Below are positions 32,082 to 42,012 of a DNA stretch of 64,000 nt, one piece after another (the stretch's first letter is position 1; the number at the start of each line of letters is the position of its first letter). Under the pieces are notes generated by a model. It made no database searches, had not been told where the DNA came from, and worked only from the letters and a program-made list of their open reading frames with translations. Both the position numbers and the translations under genes were made by a program. The DNA lies in the NCBI RefSeq assembly GCF_008807075.1, contig NZ_CP035632.1:1488001-1552000 (forward strand), in the 5' to 3' direction. This DNA comes from Synechococcus sp. RSCCF101 (lineage in GTDB: Bacteria; Cyanobacteriota; Cyanobacteriia; PCC-6307; Cyanobiaceae).

Positions 32082-32606
32082 ATGAGCCGCGAACGCGATC
32101 CCTTCCGCATCCCCCGCGCCGGCTGGGAGGCCGCACCGGCAGCCGGACTGGCGGCCATCGACCTGAATGCCAACGGCGGTGCCTTCGGCAGCGGCGAGAT
32201 GGTGGCCGAATCCACCCTCGGCGGGGTGGCGGTCTACGCGGGCTATCAGGCTCTGCTCACGGCCCTGCGCACCGAAGCGATGCGGCAGCGGGGCGAGATC
32301 GATCGCGCCACCCAGTTGCACACCATCGCCGTCACCGTCTGGGAATCGGCCAAGCAGGGCGCCCTGGTGAGCATGGTGCTGGCGGTGGTGCTGCTGGTCT
32401 GCCCCTGGCTCACCGGCCCCCTGACCCTGATGGGACTGGTGGGCATGGGCAAGGCCTCACTCGATCTGTTCCATGCCTTCTGGGATGGGCTGGACGCCAG
32501 CCAGCAGGAAGTGCTGCAACAGGCCGCCTACGACGCCGGGGTGAACCTGCGCCGTCTGCTCGATGGCCGCGGCGGCGACAGCGCGGCGGGGGTGGAGGGT
32601 GCCTGA
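32082..32606 (+). CDS. Conserved hypothetical membrane protein
   Basis: 174 residues from ATG 32082. The middle has one strong double hydrophobic stretch ('LVSMVLAVVLLVCPWLTGPLTLMGLVGMG'), preceded by an Ala/Arg-rich amphipathic helix region and followed by a helical tail ('ASQQEVLQQAAYDAGVNLRRLL'). I do not recognise a named domain. It lies in a plus-strand run with the flavoprotein and the next gene, which it overlaps slightly. Confidence 0.6.
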   Translation: MSRERDPFRIPRAGWEAAPAAGLAAIDLNANGGAFGSGEMVAESTLGGVAVYAGYQALLTALRTEAMRQRGEIDRATQLHTIAVTVWESAKQGALVSMVLAVVLLVCPWLTGPLTLMGLVGMGKASLDLFHAFWDGLDASQQEVLQQAAYDAGVNLRRLLDGRGGDSAAGVEGA

Positions 32607-33594
32607 GGCCGCCACACCATCCCGGTGGCCCCGATCCGCCGCCGCCGCTCTCCTCATCGGCCTGCTGGGGGCGATGGCCTGGATGCCGGCCGCGGCCGGA
32701 CCCGGAGCCAGCGAGGCTCCGGTGCTGGAACTGAGCGACCTGAAGGAGAGCAGCGGCGGGCCCATGAGCCTGCGCAGCGGCCCCCTGGAGGTGCAGGTGC
32801 GCGTGAACCAGCTGAAGGCCAATGGCCCCCACGAGACCGATGTCGTGCAGCCCGAGCTGAGGGTTCTGCTGGACGGTCAGCCGGTGGGTCGGATGGTGGG
32901 GGCCGAGCACTGGGGCCACCCCACCGGTCTGGTGCAGATCGCCCAGATGGACCCCGCCTCACCCCTGCCCGAAGTGCTGCTCTCTTCCTTCACCGGCGGA
33001 GCCCACTGCTGCAATCAGATCCAGGTGCTGCGGCCCACCGCAAGCGGCGGCGCCTGGCAGGAGGTGAGCCTGGGTCCCTTCAATGGGGGCCCGGCGCCCG
33101 CCAGCGATCCGCTGGGTGATGGCCGCTGGCGCATCGTGGATGTGGACAACCGCTTCCTCTATCGCTTCGGTTGCTATGCCTGCAGCGGTGCGCCGCTGCG
33201 CATCTGGCAGCTCCAGGGCGATCGCTTCCGCGATGTGAGCCACGAGCCGGCCTACAGACCCCTGCACCAGCAGCATCTGCTGCAGATGGAGGACCAGCTG
33301 GAGGAGGCCGGAGACATGCCCAACGGCGTTCTGGCGGCCTACGTGGCCACCACGGCCCTGGTGGGGGATCTGCAGGCGGGCTGGGATCGGATGCTGCGCA
33401 GCCATGACCCCGACGAGGACTGGGGGCTGAGCGACTGTCCCCAGCCCCTGGACCAGCAGGGCCGCTGCCCGGTCCCCGAGATCCGCTACGGCTCCTACCC
33501 CGAAGCGCTCAGGGCCTTCCTGGTGGCCAGCGGCTACATCAGTGCCAGCGAGGCCGCCGGCCTCAGCCTTCAGCGGCCCGGCCCCTCCTCCTGA
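32599..33594 (+). CDS. Exported hypothetical protein
   Basis: 331 residues from GTG 32599; ATG 32563 is an alternative giving 12 more residues. A signal peptide covers about residues 1-34 ('AAAALLIGLLGAMAWMPAAAGPG'). The mature domain is beta-rich and carries Cys pairs ('HCCNQIQVL' near 135, 'FGCYACSGAP' near 195, 'DCPQP...RCPVPE' near 300) likely to form disulphides outside the cytosol, including a 'SFTGGAHCCNQI' segment. I know no function. Its 3' end overlaps the next, minus-strand gene by 25 bp. Confidence 0.6.
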   Translation: MPEAATPSRWPRSAAAALLIGLLGAMAWMPAAAGPGASEAPVLELSDLKESSGGPMSLRSGPLEVQVRVNQLKANGPHETDVVQPELRVLLDGQPVGRMVGAEHWGHPTGLVQIAQMDPASPLPEVLLSSFTGGAHCCNQIQVLRPTASGGAWQEVSLGPFNGGPAPASDPLGDGRWRIVDVDNRFLYRFGCYACSGAPLRIWQLQGDRFRDVSHEPAYRPLHQQHLLQMEDQLEEAGDMPNGVLAAYVATTALVGDLQAGWDRMLRSHDPDEDWGLSDCPQPLDQQGRCPVPEIRYGSYPEALRAFLVASGYISASEAAGLSLQRPGPSS

Positions 33595-34094
33595 CGATCC
33601 AGGCGCCGGCGCAGATCGTCGATCTCGCGCCGCAGCGCCTCCGGATCTTCACCGCCTGGGGCGTCGCCGCGGACCCCGTCGCGGCCGTTGGCGTCGTAGG
33701 CCCGCAGGCCGCGGAACATCAGGCCGCCACCGGCGGCGATCATCACCACATAGGCCGCCAGCTGCCAGAGGGTCGTGGGCATGAAGGTCATGCGCAGGCT
33801 GTTGAGCACGCCCACGAACAGGGCCGCCAGGGTGGCCCAGATCAGCAGATTGGCCCACAGGCGCACGCGTCCGGCGAAGAGCAGGCACACCCCGATCCCG
33901 AGCGGCAGCATCAGCAGTCCCATGCCCGGTGTGCCCCAGGGCATGGCAAAGCCGCGCCAGCCGAAGCCCCCTCCTCCGCCCACCAGGGCGGAACGCACCA
34001 TCACCTGGTTGGCCATCAGGAAGCCGCCGGCGCCGAACAGGCAGCCGCCGATGAGGAACTGGAGGAAATCACCGGCGGGCTGGCTGCGCGTCAC
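33570..34094 (-). CDS. Conserved hypothetical membrane protein with coiled-coil tail
   Basis: 174 residues from GTG 34094, chosen to avoid an unsupported N-terminal extension that is antisense to the ArdC-like gene. Four hydrophobic helices (about 10-120; 'FLIGGCLFGAGGFLMANQVMV', 'GLLMLPLGIGVCLLFAGRV', 'LLIWATLAALFVGVLNSL', 'AAYVVMIAAGGGLMF') precede a short soluble coiled coil ('DPEALRREIDDLRRRLDRQ'). Function unknown. Confidence 0.6.
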   Translation of the reverse strand: MTRSQPAGDFLQFLIGGCLFGAGGFLMANQVMVRSALVGGGGGFGWRGFAMPWGTPGMGLLMLPLGIGVCLLFAGRVRLWANLLIWATLAALFVGVLNSLRMTFMPTTLWQLAAYVVMIAAGGGLMFRGLRAYDANGRDGVRGDAPGGEDPEALRREIDDLRRRLDRQEEGPGR

Positions 34095-34202
34095 GGGTCT
34101 GCAGGGATCGCGGCCCACCAAGCCTGGCCCAGCCGGACCCGGCTGTCGCCCCGGCGCCCTGAGACGGTCCGGGCATGAACCGGGAGCACCGCTGCGCCGC
34201 CG

Positions 34203-35087
34203 ATGCCGGCTGCCGAGACCCTGCTGCTGGAGGAACTGATCGCCCTGCTCAGGGCCGGCACCGCTCCATGGCGTCGTCCGTGGGATCCGCGCGCGGCAGG
34301 CCAGCAGGTCAATCTCCTCAGCGGCCGGCCCTACCGGGGCGGCAATCCGCTGCTGCTCCGCCTGGCCATGGGCTGGATCCCCTCCGCCCGGCCCTACTGG
34401 TGCGGCCTGCGCCGGGCCGCCACTCTTGGGCTGGTGCCCCGGGCGGGCTGCCGGCCGGTGGCGGTGATCCAGCCTCTGCCCGATGCAGGCGGCGGCCGGT
34501 GCCGCTTCAGGCCGGTGCCGCTGGTCAACGCGGCCGATCTGGAGGGGCCCCGGCTGGGCCGCCTGATTGAGGCCCGGCGCCGCGCTGCAGCCGCGGCGCT
34601 GCTCCGGCCACCCGAACGCCTGGCGGCGGCGGAGCGGCAGCTGCGCCGCTGGCCCGTGCCGGTGCAGCACGGCGGCGACTCGGCCGGCTACGACCCCGCC
34701 GCGGATCGCATCCGGCTGCCGGAGCGGAGCCGCTTCGGCTCAGCGGAAGGCTTCTATGCCACCTGGGCCCACGAAGCCGTGCACTCCAGCGGGCACCCAT
34801 CGCGGCTCAACCGGGATCTGCAGGGGGCGGCGGCGGATCGCGCCGTGCTGGGCCCGGCCTACGCCCGTGAGGAGCTGGTGGCGGAGCCCGGCGCCGTGCT
34901 GCTGGGGGATCGCCTGCAGATCGGCAGTGCGATGGCCAATCACGCCGCCTACCTCGATGCCTGGTTGCGCCTGCTCCAGCAGACCCCCGAGCAGCTGCGG
35001 GAGGTGCTGCAGGACGCGCGGCACGCGGCGGATCTCATCTGCCCCGAAGGCAGCACCGCCGGGCAGCCGGACCTTGAGAAAGACTGA
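34203..35087 (+). CDS. ArdC-like protein (ssDNA-binding N-domain plus zincin-type peptidase)
   Basis: 294 residues. The N-terminal half (about 1-105) matches the ArdC/DUF1738 ssDNA-binding domain: 'LLEELIALLRAGTAPWRRPWD', 'NLLSGRPYRGGN', 'PYWCGLRRAATLG'. The C-terminal half has the MPTase-like H-E-A-V-H-S-S-G-H motif near residues 197-205, followed by 'SRLNRDL' and 'AREELVAE'. ArdC proteins are plasmid-encoded antirestriction factors in conjugative elements. Here the gene lies among chromosomal genes without any other mobility gene. ATG or GTG at 34203 gives the natural N-terminus. Confidence 0.82.
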   Translation: MPAAETLLLEELIALLRAGTAPWRRPWDPRAAGQQVNLLSGRPYRGGNPLLLRLAMGWIPSARPYWCGLRRAATLGLVPRAGCRPVAVIQPLPDAGGGRCRFRPVPLVNAADLEGPRLGRLIEARRRAAAAALLRPPERLAAAERQLRRWPVPVQHGGDSAGYDPAADRIRLPERSRFGSAEGFYATWAHEAVHSSGHPSRLNRDLQGAAADRAVLGPAYAREELVAEPGAVLLGDRLQIGSAMANHAAYLDAWLRLLQQTPEQLREVLQDARHAADLICPEGSTAGQPDLEKD

Positions 35088-35191
35088 GCCGAGAGCCATG
35101 CAGACCATGGAGCTGACAACCGGCCGGACGCGGGCTAACACGTGGATAGACACCCGACCGGGAGCTCTGCTGCACCTCCCGCAACCGGTGC

Positions 35192-35217
35192 AAGGGCCCT
35201 CCCCACGGGGGGCCCTT
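35192..35217 (+). terminator. Hairpin after the ArdC-like gene
   Basis: AAGGGCCC (35192-35199) and GGGCCCTT (35210-35217) form an 8-bp perfect stem with a 10-base C/G-rich loop, about 105 bp after the ArdC-like stop. There is no clear T-run. It probably ends transcripts from 34203 onward and isolates the Nudix-recQ unit, although a role in the recQ leader cannot be excluded. Confidence 0.5.
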
Positions 35218-35267
35218 CCGCGTGGGCAGCACAGGCCCCGGGGGTTGCCGTGGCCCCGGGCGAGGCG

Positions 35268-35683
35268 ATGACGCAGGAGGTGGCCCTGGCGATGCTGCAG
35301 CGGCAGGGCTGCTGGCTGATGCAGCTGCGCGACGACGTACCCGGCATCGTCGCCCCGGGATGCTGGGGACTGTTCGGGGGGCATCTCGACCCAGGCGAGA
35401 CACCCGAGCAGGCGATCCGGCGCGAGCTGCTGGAGGAGATCGCCTGGCAGCCGGTCGCGCCCGTGCTCTGGCTGCAGCACCGCAACGAGCGCCGCCTGGC
35501 CCATGTGTTCCGGGCCGACCTCACGGTGCCCCTGTCGACCCTGCGATTGCTGGAGGGGCAGGACATGGCGCTGGTGAGCAGCGACGACCTGCGCAGCGGA
35601 TCGATCTGGAGCGTCCGCCTGCAGCAGCGGCGACCGCTGGCCGATGGCCTGGTGGAGGTGATGCGACGCACGCTGCCGGACCG

Positions 35684-35687
<4 letters not shown>
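35268..35687 (+). CDS. Nudix hydrolase
   Basis: 139 residues from ATG 35268; a GTG at 35250 is possible. The Nudix box is clear near residues 38-60: 'GHLDPGETPEQAIRRELLEEI', matching Gx5Ex7REUxEE, though the final Gly is replaced by Ala. The preceding 'GIVAPGCWGLFGGHLD' is typical of (d)NTP/NDP-sugar pyrophosphatases. Substrate unknown. Its stop overlaps the recQ start (GTGA, 35684-35687), suggesting a nucleotide-sanitation or repair link. Confidence 0.88.
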
Positions 35688-37623
<1,936 letters not shown>

Positions 37624-37753
37624 AAAATGAACAGTTTCAGCTGGCACTTCTGCTGGACAAGCAACAGTGAATGCTCTGTTCGAGTCGTAGCGACGAGGGC
37701 ACCTTACCTGGCGGGGCTCCGTTCATGATGGCGGGCACCTGAATGCGTGAACC

Positions 37754-39184
37754 GTGACCACGCTGGCCGCCACGCCCAACCCGCGGGGAGGCTCCCGCCG
37801 ACGCCTGATGGTCGGCTACGGGCTGGGGGATGCCGGCACTGGCCTGGCCGCCACCCAGCTGGGCTTTTATCTCTTCGTGTTCTTCACCTCGATCGCGGGC
37901 CTGCCCGCGGCGGTGGCCGGCTCGCTGCTGATGGTGATCAAGGTCTGGGACGGTATCAATGACCCGCTGGTGGGCTGGCTGAGCGATCACACCCACACGC
38001 GCTGGGGTCCCCGGCTGCCCTGGATGCTCGGTGCCGCCCTGCCCCTCGGCATCACCCTGGCCGCCATGTGGTGGGTGCCGCCCGGAGACGTGCTCCACCG
38101 CACCGCCTACTACGTGCTGATGGCCGTGCTGCTGATGACGGCCTACACGAGCGTGAACCTGCCCTATGCGGCCCTGGCCACCGAACTCACCACCGACACC
38201 CGCACCCGCACGCGCCTGAATGCGGCTCGCTTCACCGGCTCGATCCTCGCCGGCATCAGCGGCCTGGTGGTGGCGTCGCTGCTGGTGGCCAACGGCGAGA
38301 CGGGCTACCGCCAGATGGGCCAGATCACCGGCCTGATCGCCGCCACCGCCACCCTCAGCTGCTGCTGGGGCCTGGCCCCCTTCGCCCGCCAGGCCAGCAG
38401 GCCCAGTGGACACCCGGAACCGGTGCGGCAGCAGCTGCGCCGCATCCTGCGCAACGGCCGCTTCCTGCGGGTGCTTGGGCTCTATCTGTTGCTCTGGTGC
38501 GCGCTGCAGCTGATGCAGCCGGTGGCCCTGATCTACCTGGTGGAGGTGGTGAATGTGCCCGGCACCCTCTCCAGCTGGATCCTGCTGCCGTTCCAGGTGA
38601 GCGCTCTGGTGGGGCTCCAGCTCTGGAGCCTGGTGGCCAACCGCCGCGGCCGGGTGCTGGCCCTGCGCTGGGGCGCGGCCATCTGGATCGTGGCCTGCCT
38701 GATCGCCCTCTGGGTGATCCCGATGCTGGCGCTGGAGCCCGCCGCCGCAGGCACCACGCCGGGCTGGGCCACCGTGATGCAGGGCGCCAACGCGCCCCGG
38801 TTCCTGGCCCTGGTGGCGACGATCCTGCTGATGGGTCTGGGGGCCTCCACGGCCTACCTGATCCCCTGGTCGCTCCTGCCCGATGCGATCGATGCCGACC
38901 CCGACAAGCCCGCCGGGCTCTACACCGCCTGGATGGTGCTGATCCAGAAGATCGGCATCGGCCTCAGCATCCAGCTGCTGGGGGTGCTGCTGTCGCTCAG
39001 CGGCTACCGCTCCGGTGAGTCGGTGACCGGGGCCACGGCCCAGGCGCTTGAGCAACCCGACAGTGCCCTGATCACCATCCGCCTGTGCATGGGCCTGATC
39101 CCCTCCGTACTGGTGGTGCTGGGACTGATCGTGATGCGCCGCTGGCCCGACCGCGGCGCCCATCTGCAACCCATCGCCCCATGA
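37754..39184 (+). CDS. GPH-type MFS transporter (glycoside/sugar:cation symporter)
   Basis: 476 residues, twelve hydrophobic helices. GPH-family features include 'GYGLGDAGTGLAATQLGFYLFVFFT' at helix 1, the cytoplasmic 'KVWDGINDPLVGWLSDHTHTRWGPRLPWM' (conserved Asp and Arg near 65-90), and 'AMLPYAALATEL'-type Pro-Tyr after helix 4. Substrate is not known; disaccharides or glycosides are usual, so this could feed the alpha-glucan enzymes further along. GTG start at 37754. The stop overlaps mlaE (ATGA 39181-39184). Confidence 0.88.
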   Translation: MTTLAATPNPRGGSRRRLMVGYGLGDAGTGLAATQLGFYLFVFFTSIAGLPAAVAGSLLMVIKVWDGINDPLVGWLSDHTHTRWGPRLPWMLGAALPLGITLAAMWWVPPGDVLHRTAYYVLMAVLLMTAYTSVNLPYAALATELTTDTRTRTRLNAARFTGSILAGISGLVVASLLVANGETGYRQMGQITGLIAATATLSCCWGLAPFARQASRPSGHPEPVRQQLRRILRNGRFLRVLGLYLLLWCALQLMQPVALIYLVEVVNVPGTLSSWILLPFQVSALVGLQLWSLVANRRGRVLALRWGAAIWIVACLIALWVIPMLALEPAAAGTTPGWATVMQGANAPRFLALVATILLMGLGASTAYLIPWSLLPDAIDADPDKPAGLYTAWMVLIQKIGIGLSIQLLGVLLSLSGYRSGESVTGATAQALEQPDSALITIRLCMGLIPSVLVVLGLIVMRRWPDRGAHLQPIAP

Positions 39185-39933
39185 ACGCCAAGGCTCCGCC
39201 GTGGCTGGGACGGCTCGGCACCAGCGCCCTGATCGGCGGCCAGGCGGTCACGGCGATCGCCCGCGGCCGCATCAACTGGATCGACCTGATCGATCAGCTG
39301 ATGGAGGCTGGTCCCGGCAGTTTTCTGATCGTGCTGATCACCTCGCTGGCGGCGGGCACGGTCTTCAACATCCAGGTGGCCGCCGAACTCACCCGGCAGG
39401 GGGCCGACAGCACGGTGGGAGGGCTGCTGGCGGTGGGGCTGGCCCGGGAGATCGCGCCCCTGCTCACCGCCACCCTGCTCACGGGCAAGGTGGCCACGGC
39501 CTACGCCGCCCAGCTCGGCACCATGAAGGTCACCGAGCAGATCGATGCCATCACCATGCTCCGCACCGACCCGGTGGAATACCTGGTGGTGCCGCGGGTG
39601 GTGGCGATGGTGCTGATGGCGCCGGTGCAGTGCCTGATGTTCTTCATCGTGGCGCTCTGGTCCGGCCAGGTGAGCAGCACGCTGCTGTATCAGATCCCTC
39701 CCACGGTGTTCTGGACCTCGGTGCGCACCTGGGTGCTGCCCGACGACCTGCCCAGCATGCTGATCAAGGCGGTGGTGTTCGGTCTGCAGATCGCGGTGCT
39801 GGCCTGCGGCTGGGGCCTGACCACCCGCGGCGGGCCCAAGGAGGTGGGCACCAGCACCACCGGCGCGGTGGTGATGATCCTGGTCACCGTGTCACTGGTG
39901 GACGTGGTGCTGACCCAGCTGCTGTTCGGCTGA
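39181..39933 (+). CDS. mlaE: MlaE/TGD1-type ABC lipid transporter permease
   Basis: 250 residues from ATG 39181. It carries the MlaE signatures 'LIVLITSLAAGTVFNIQVAAELTRQG', 'GLAREIAPLLTATLLTGKVATAYAAQLGTMKVTEQIDAI' and 'LRTDPVEYLVVPRVVAMVLMAP'. In cyanobacteria and plastids this permease works with an ATPase and an MCE-domain protein to move lipids between membranes of the envelope. Those partners are not in this window. DUF3119, DUF3086 and plsY follow on the same strand. Confidence 0.95.
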   Translation: MNAKAPPWLGRLGTSALIGGQAVTAIARGRINWIDLIDQLMEAGPGSFLIVLITSLAAGTVFNIQVAAELTRQGADSTVGGLLAVGLAREIAPLLTATLLTGKVATAYAAQLGTMKVTEQIDAITMLRTDPVEYLVVPRVVAMVLMAPVQCLMFFIVALWSGQVSSTLLYQIPPTVFWTSVRTWVLPDDLPSMLIKAVVFGLQIAVLACGWGLTTRGGPKEVGTSTTGAVVMILVTVSLVDVVLTQLLFG

Positions 39934-39976
39934 GGCTCCCAGGAATCGCCTGAGGCAGCATGGAGCCGTTTCGCGG

Positions 39977-40441
39977 TTGCATCCGGTGCTCTCCCCCAGC
40001 TATCGCCTCTCGCTGGCGATCACCGCAGGAGGCCTGGTGATCCTGGCCGCAGCGGTGCTGGTCGGCCGCCTCAACGACCTGCCCCTGGCCACCCCCTGGC
40101 TGGCGATCGCAGTGGTGGCGGCCCTGCTCACCGCTCTCTTCGGGCTGGTGCTGGTGGTGCAGACGGCCCTGATCCGGCTGGAGTTCAGCGGCGATGCGCT
40201 GCTGGTGCGCCGGCAGCAGACCGTGATCCGCCGCTTCCCCTACCGGGAGTGGCTGGCCTGGCGGGTGTTCTGGCCGCGCCTGCCGATCCTCTTCTATTTC
40301 CGTGAAGTGAACAGCATTCACTTTCTGCCGATGCTCTTCGAGCCGGATGGGCTGAACCGGGAGCTGCGCCGGAACGTGGGAGCGCCGATCGAGGAGCGCA
40401 GCGCCGCGGCCGCCGCGGCCACCGATGGAGGCCAATCTTGA
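39977..40441 (+). CDS. DUF3119 family protein
   Basis: 154 residues from TTG 39977 (GTG 39986 is possible). Two membrane helices near the N-terminus ('SLAITAGGLVILAAAVLVGRL', 'LAIAVVAALLTALFGLVLVV') precede a PH-like soluble part ('LIRLEFSGDALLVRRQQTVIRRFPYREWLAWRVFWPRLPILFYFREVNSIHFLPMLFEP'). This is typical of DUF3119. The family is found in cyanobacteria and plastids next to mlaE-like genes, which points to lipid-related membrane function. Its end overlaps DUF3086 (TTGA). Confidence 0.9.
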   Translation: MHPVLSPSYRLSLAITAGGLVILAAAVLVGRLNDLPLATPWLAIAVVAALLTALFGLVLVVQTALIRLEFSGDALLVRRQQTVIRRFPYREWLAWRVFWPRLPILFYFREVNSIHFLPMLFEPDGLNRELRRNVGAPIEERSAAAAAATDGGQS

Positions 40442-41367
40442 GCGACGCACCCTCCGCCACCGAGGCCACGGGCTCCGCCGACGCCTTCTACGCCCTCGCC
40501 CTGCAGGACCTGCAGGCGCGGCGTCAGGCCCTCGAGAGCGAGATCAGCGACCTGCAGCGCCGCCGCGATCAGCTCGAGCAGGAGCTGACGGACGATCTGC
40601 CCGGCAAGACCGACGCGGTGGCCCGACGCCTGAAGGGCTTCCAGGACTATCTGGTGGGTGCCCTGCAGGACCTGGTGAGCTCGGCTTCCCAGATGGAACT
40701 GGTGGTGCAGCCCCTGGTGGTGCAGCCCTCCCCCCTCGATCTGGAGCAGGCCCAGGCCGCTGCCGGCGAGAACGCCGATCCGGCCCCGGCCGCGGAGCCC
40801 GCCACCGGACCCGCCGGGGCCGCGGCCGCCTTCGCGGCCGATACGGACCTGATCCGGGATCGGCTGGGCCGGTTCCTGGAGGAACCGGACTTCTACGCCG
40901 ACCCCTGGCAGCTGCGCCGCAGCCTGGACCCCCGTCATGCGCCCCTGCTGGAGGACTGGTTCCTGAGCCAGGGCGGCCGCGGCGCCCAGCCCAGCGGCGG
41001 CAACCGCAGCCGCAACGCCCTGATCACGGCGGCCGCGATCGCCATCCTGGGGGAGCTCTACGGGGATCGGTTCCAGACCCTGGTGCTGGCCAGCCGGCCG
41101 GAGCGGCTGGGGGAATGGCGCCGCTGCCTGCAGGATGCCCTGGGTCTGACGCGCGACGATTTCGGCCCCAGCAGCGGCATCGTGCTGTTCGAGCGGCCGG
41201 ATGCGCTGGTGGACCGGGCCGACCGGCTCGAGGAGCGTGATGAGCTTCCCTTCATCGTGATCGATGCCGCCGAGCAGGTGGTGGAGATCCCGGTGCTGCA
41301 GTTCCCGCTCTGGCTGGCCTTCGCCGCCGGTCCCGGCGAGCTGGGCGACGAGGAGGACCTGCTGTGA
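40438..41367 (+). CDS. DUF3086 family protein
   Basis: 309 residues from TTG 40438. The N-terminal third is a coiled coil ('DLQARRQALESEISDLQRRRDQLEQEL'). An Ala/Pro-rich linker follows (about 105-140), then the conserved C-terminal domain: 'EEPDFYADPWQLRRSLDPRHAPLLEDWFLSQGGRGA', 'RVLAS...GEWRRCLQDALGLTRDDFGP' and 'FIVIDAAEQVVEIPVLQFPLWLAFA'. DUF3086 is a cyanobacterial family with no fixed function. It overlaps both neighbours, so the mlaE-DUF3119-DUF3086-plsY order is one operon. Confidence 0.92.
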   Translation: MSDAPSATEATGSADAFYALALQDLQARRQALESEISDLQRRRDQLEQELTDDLPGKTDAVARRLKGFQDYLVGALQDLVSSASQMELVVQPLVVQPSPLDLEQAQAAAGENADPAPAAEPATGPAGAAAAFAADTDLIRDRLGRFLEEPDFYADPWQLRRSLDPRHAPLLEDWFLSQGGRGAQPSGGNRSRNALITAAAIAILGELYGDRFQTLVLASRPERLGEWRRCLQDALGLTRDDFGPSSGIVLFERPDALVDRADRLEERDELPFIVIDAAEQVVEIPVLQFPLWLAFAAGPGELGDEEDLL

Positions 41368-41987
41368 CGGGGCTGGCCGGTCCGCTGAGCCTGCTGCTGG
41401 GCTATCTGCTCGGTTCGATCCCCGCCGGCTGGCTGGCCGGCCGCTGGTGCGCCGGAGTCGACCTGCGCGACGAGGGCTCCGGCTCCACCGGAGCCACCAA
41501 CGTGCTGCGGGTGGTGGGGCGCGGCCCCGCCCTGGTGGTGTTTCTGATCGATGTGGGCAAGGGCACCGCGGCGGTGCGCCTGGCCGCCCTGCTGGTGAGC
41601 GGCACCACACCGGCAGCGGCGTGGTGGGTGGTGGCGGCCGGACTGCTGGCCCTGGCCGGGCACATCTGGCCGGTGTGGCTGGGGGGTCGGGGCGGCAAGG
41701 CCGTGGCCACCGGGCTCGGCGTTCTGCTGGGCATCAGCTGGAGTGTGGGCCTGGCCTGCCTGGGGGTGTTCCTGCTCAGCCTGAGCCTGAGCCGGATCGT
41801 GTCCCTCTCCAGCGTGCTGGCAACCCTGAGCCTGCCGCTGCTGATGCTGCTGAAGGGCTCGGCCCCGCCCGCCCACCTGGCTCTTGCCGTGCTGGCGATG
41901 GCGGTTGTGCTCTGGCGGCACCGCAGCAACCTCCAGCGACTGGTCAAGGGCCAGGAGCCCCGGCTCGGTTCGGGGTCCAGGCCCTGA
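41364..41987 (+). CDS. plsY: Glycerol-3-phosphate acyltransferase PlsY
   Basis: 207 residues from GTG 41364, overlapping the DUF3086 stop. Three PlsY motifs are present: 'GSIPAGWLAGR' (motif 1), 'GSGSTGATNVLRVVG' (glycerol-phosphate-binding) and 'WLGGRGGKAVATGLG' (acyl-phosphate-binding). It acylates glycerol-3-phosphate at position 1, using acyl-phosphate, in the first step of membrane phospholipid synthesis. It ends convergently with proC. Confidence 0.96.
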   Translation: MTGLAGPLSLLLGYLLGSIPAGWLAGRWCAGVDLRDEGSGSTGATNVLRVVGRGPALVVFLIDVGKGTAAVRLAALLVSGTTPAAAWWVVAAGLLALAGHIWPVWLGGRGGKAVATGLGVLLGISWSVGLACLGVFLLSLSLSRIVSLSSVLATLSLPLLMLLKGSAPPAHLALAVLAMAVVLWRHRSNLQRLVKGQEPRLGSGSRP

Positions 41988-42012
41988 GCCGGAGGGTGAG
42001 CCTGAGGGGCGC

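Noticed and set aside
35099-35271. Plus-strand frame between the ArdC-like and Nudix genes
   Set aside because: It contains the 35192-35217 hairpin, is Pro/Arg-rich and has no domain; it is probably an untranslated spacer.
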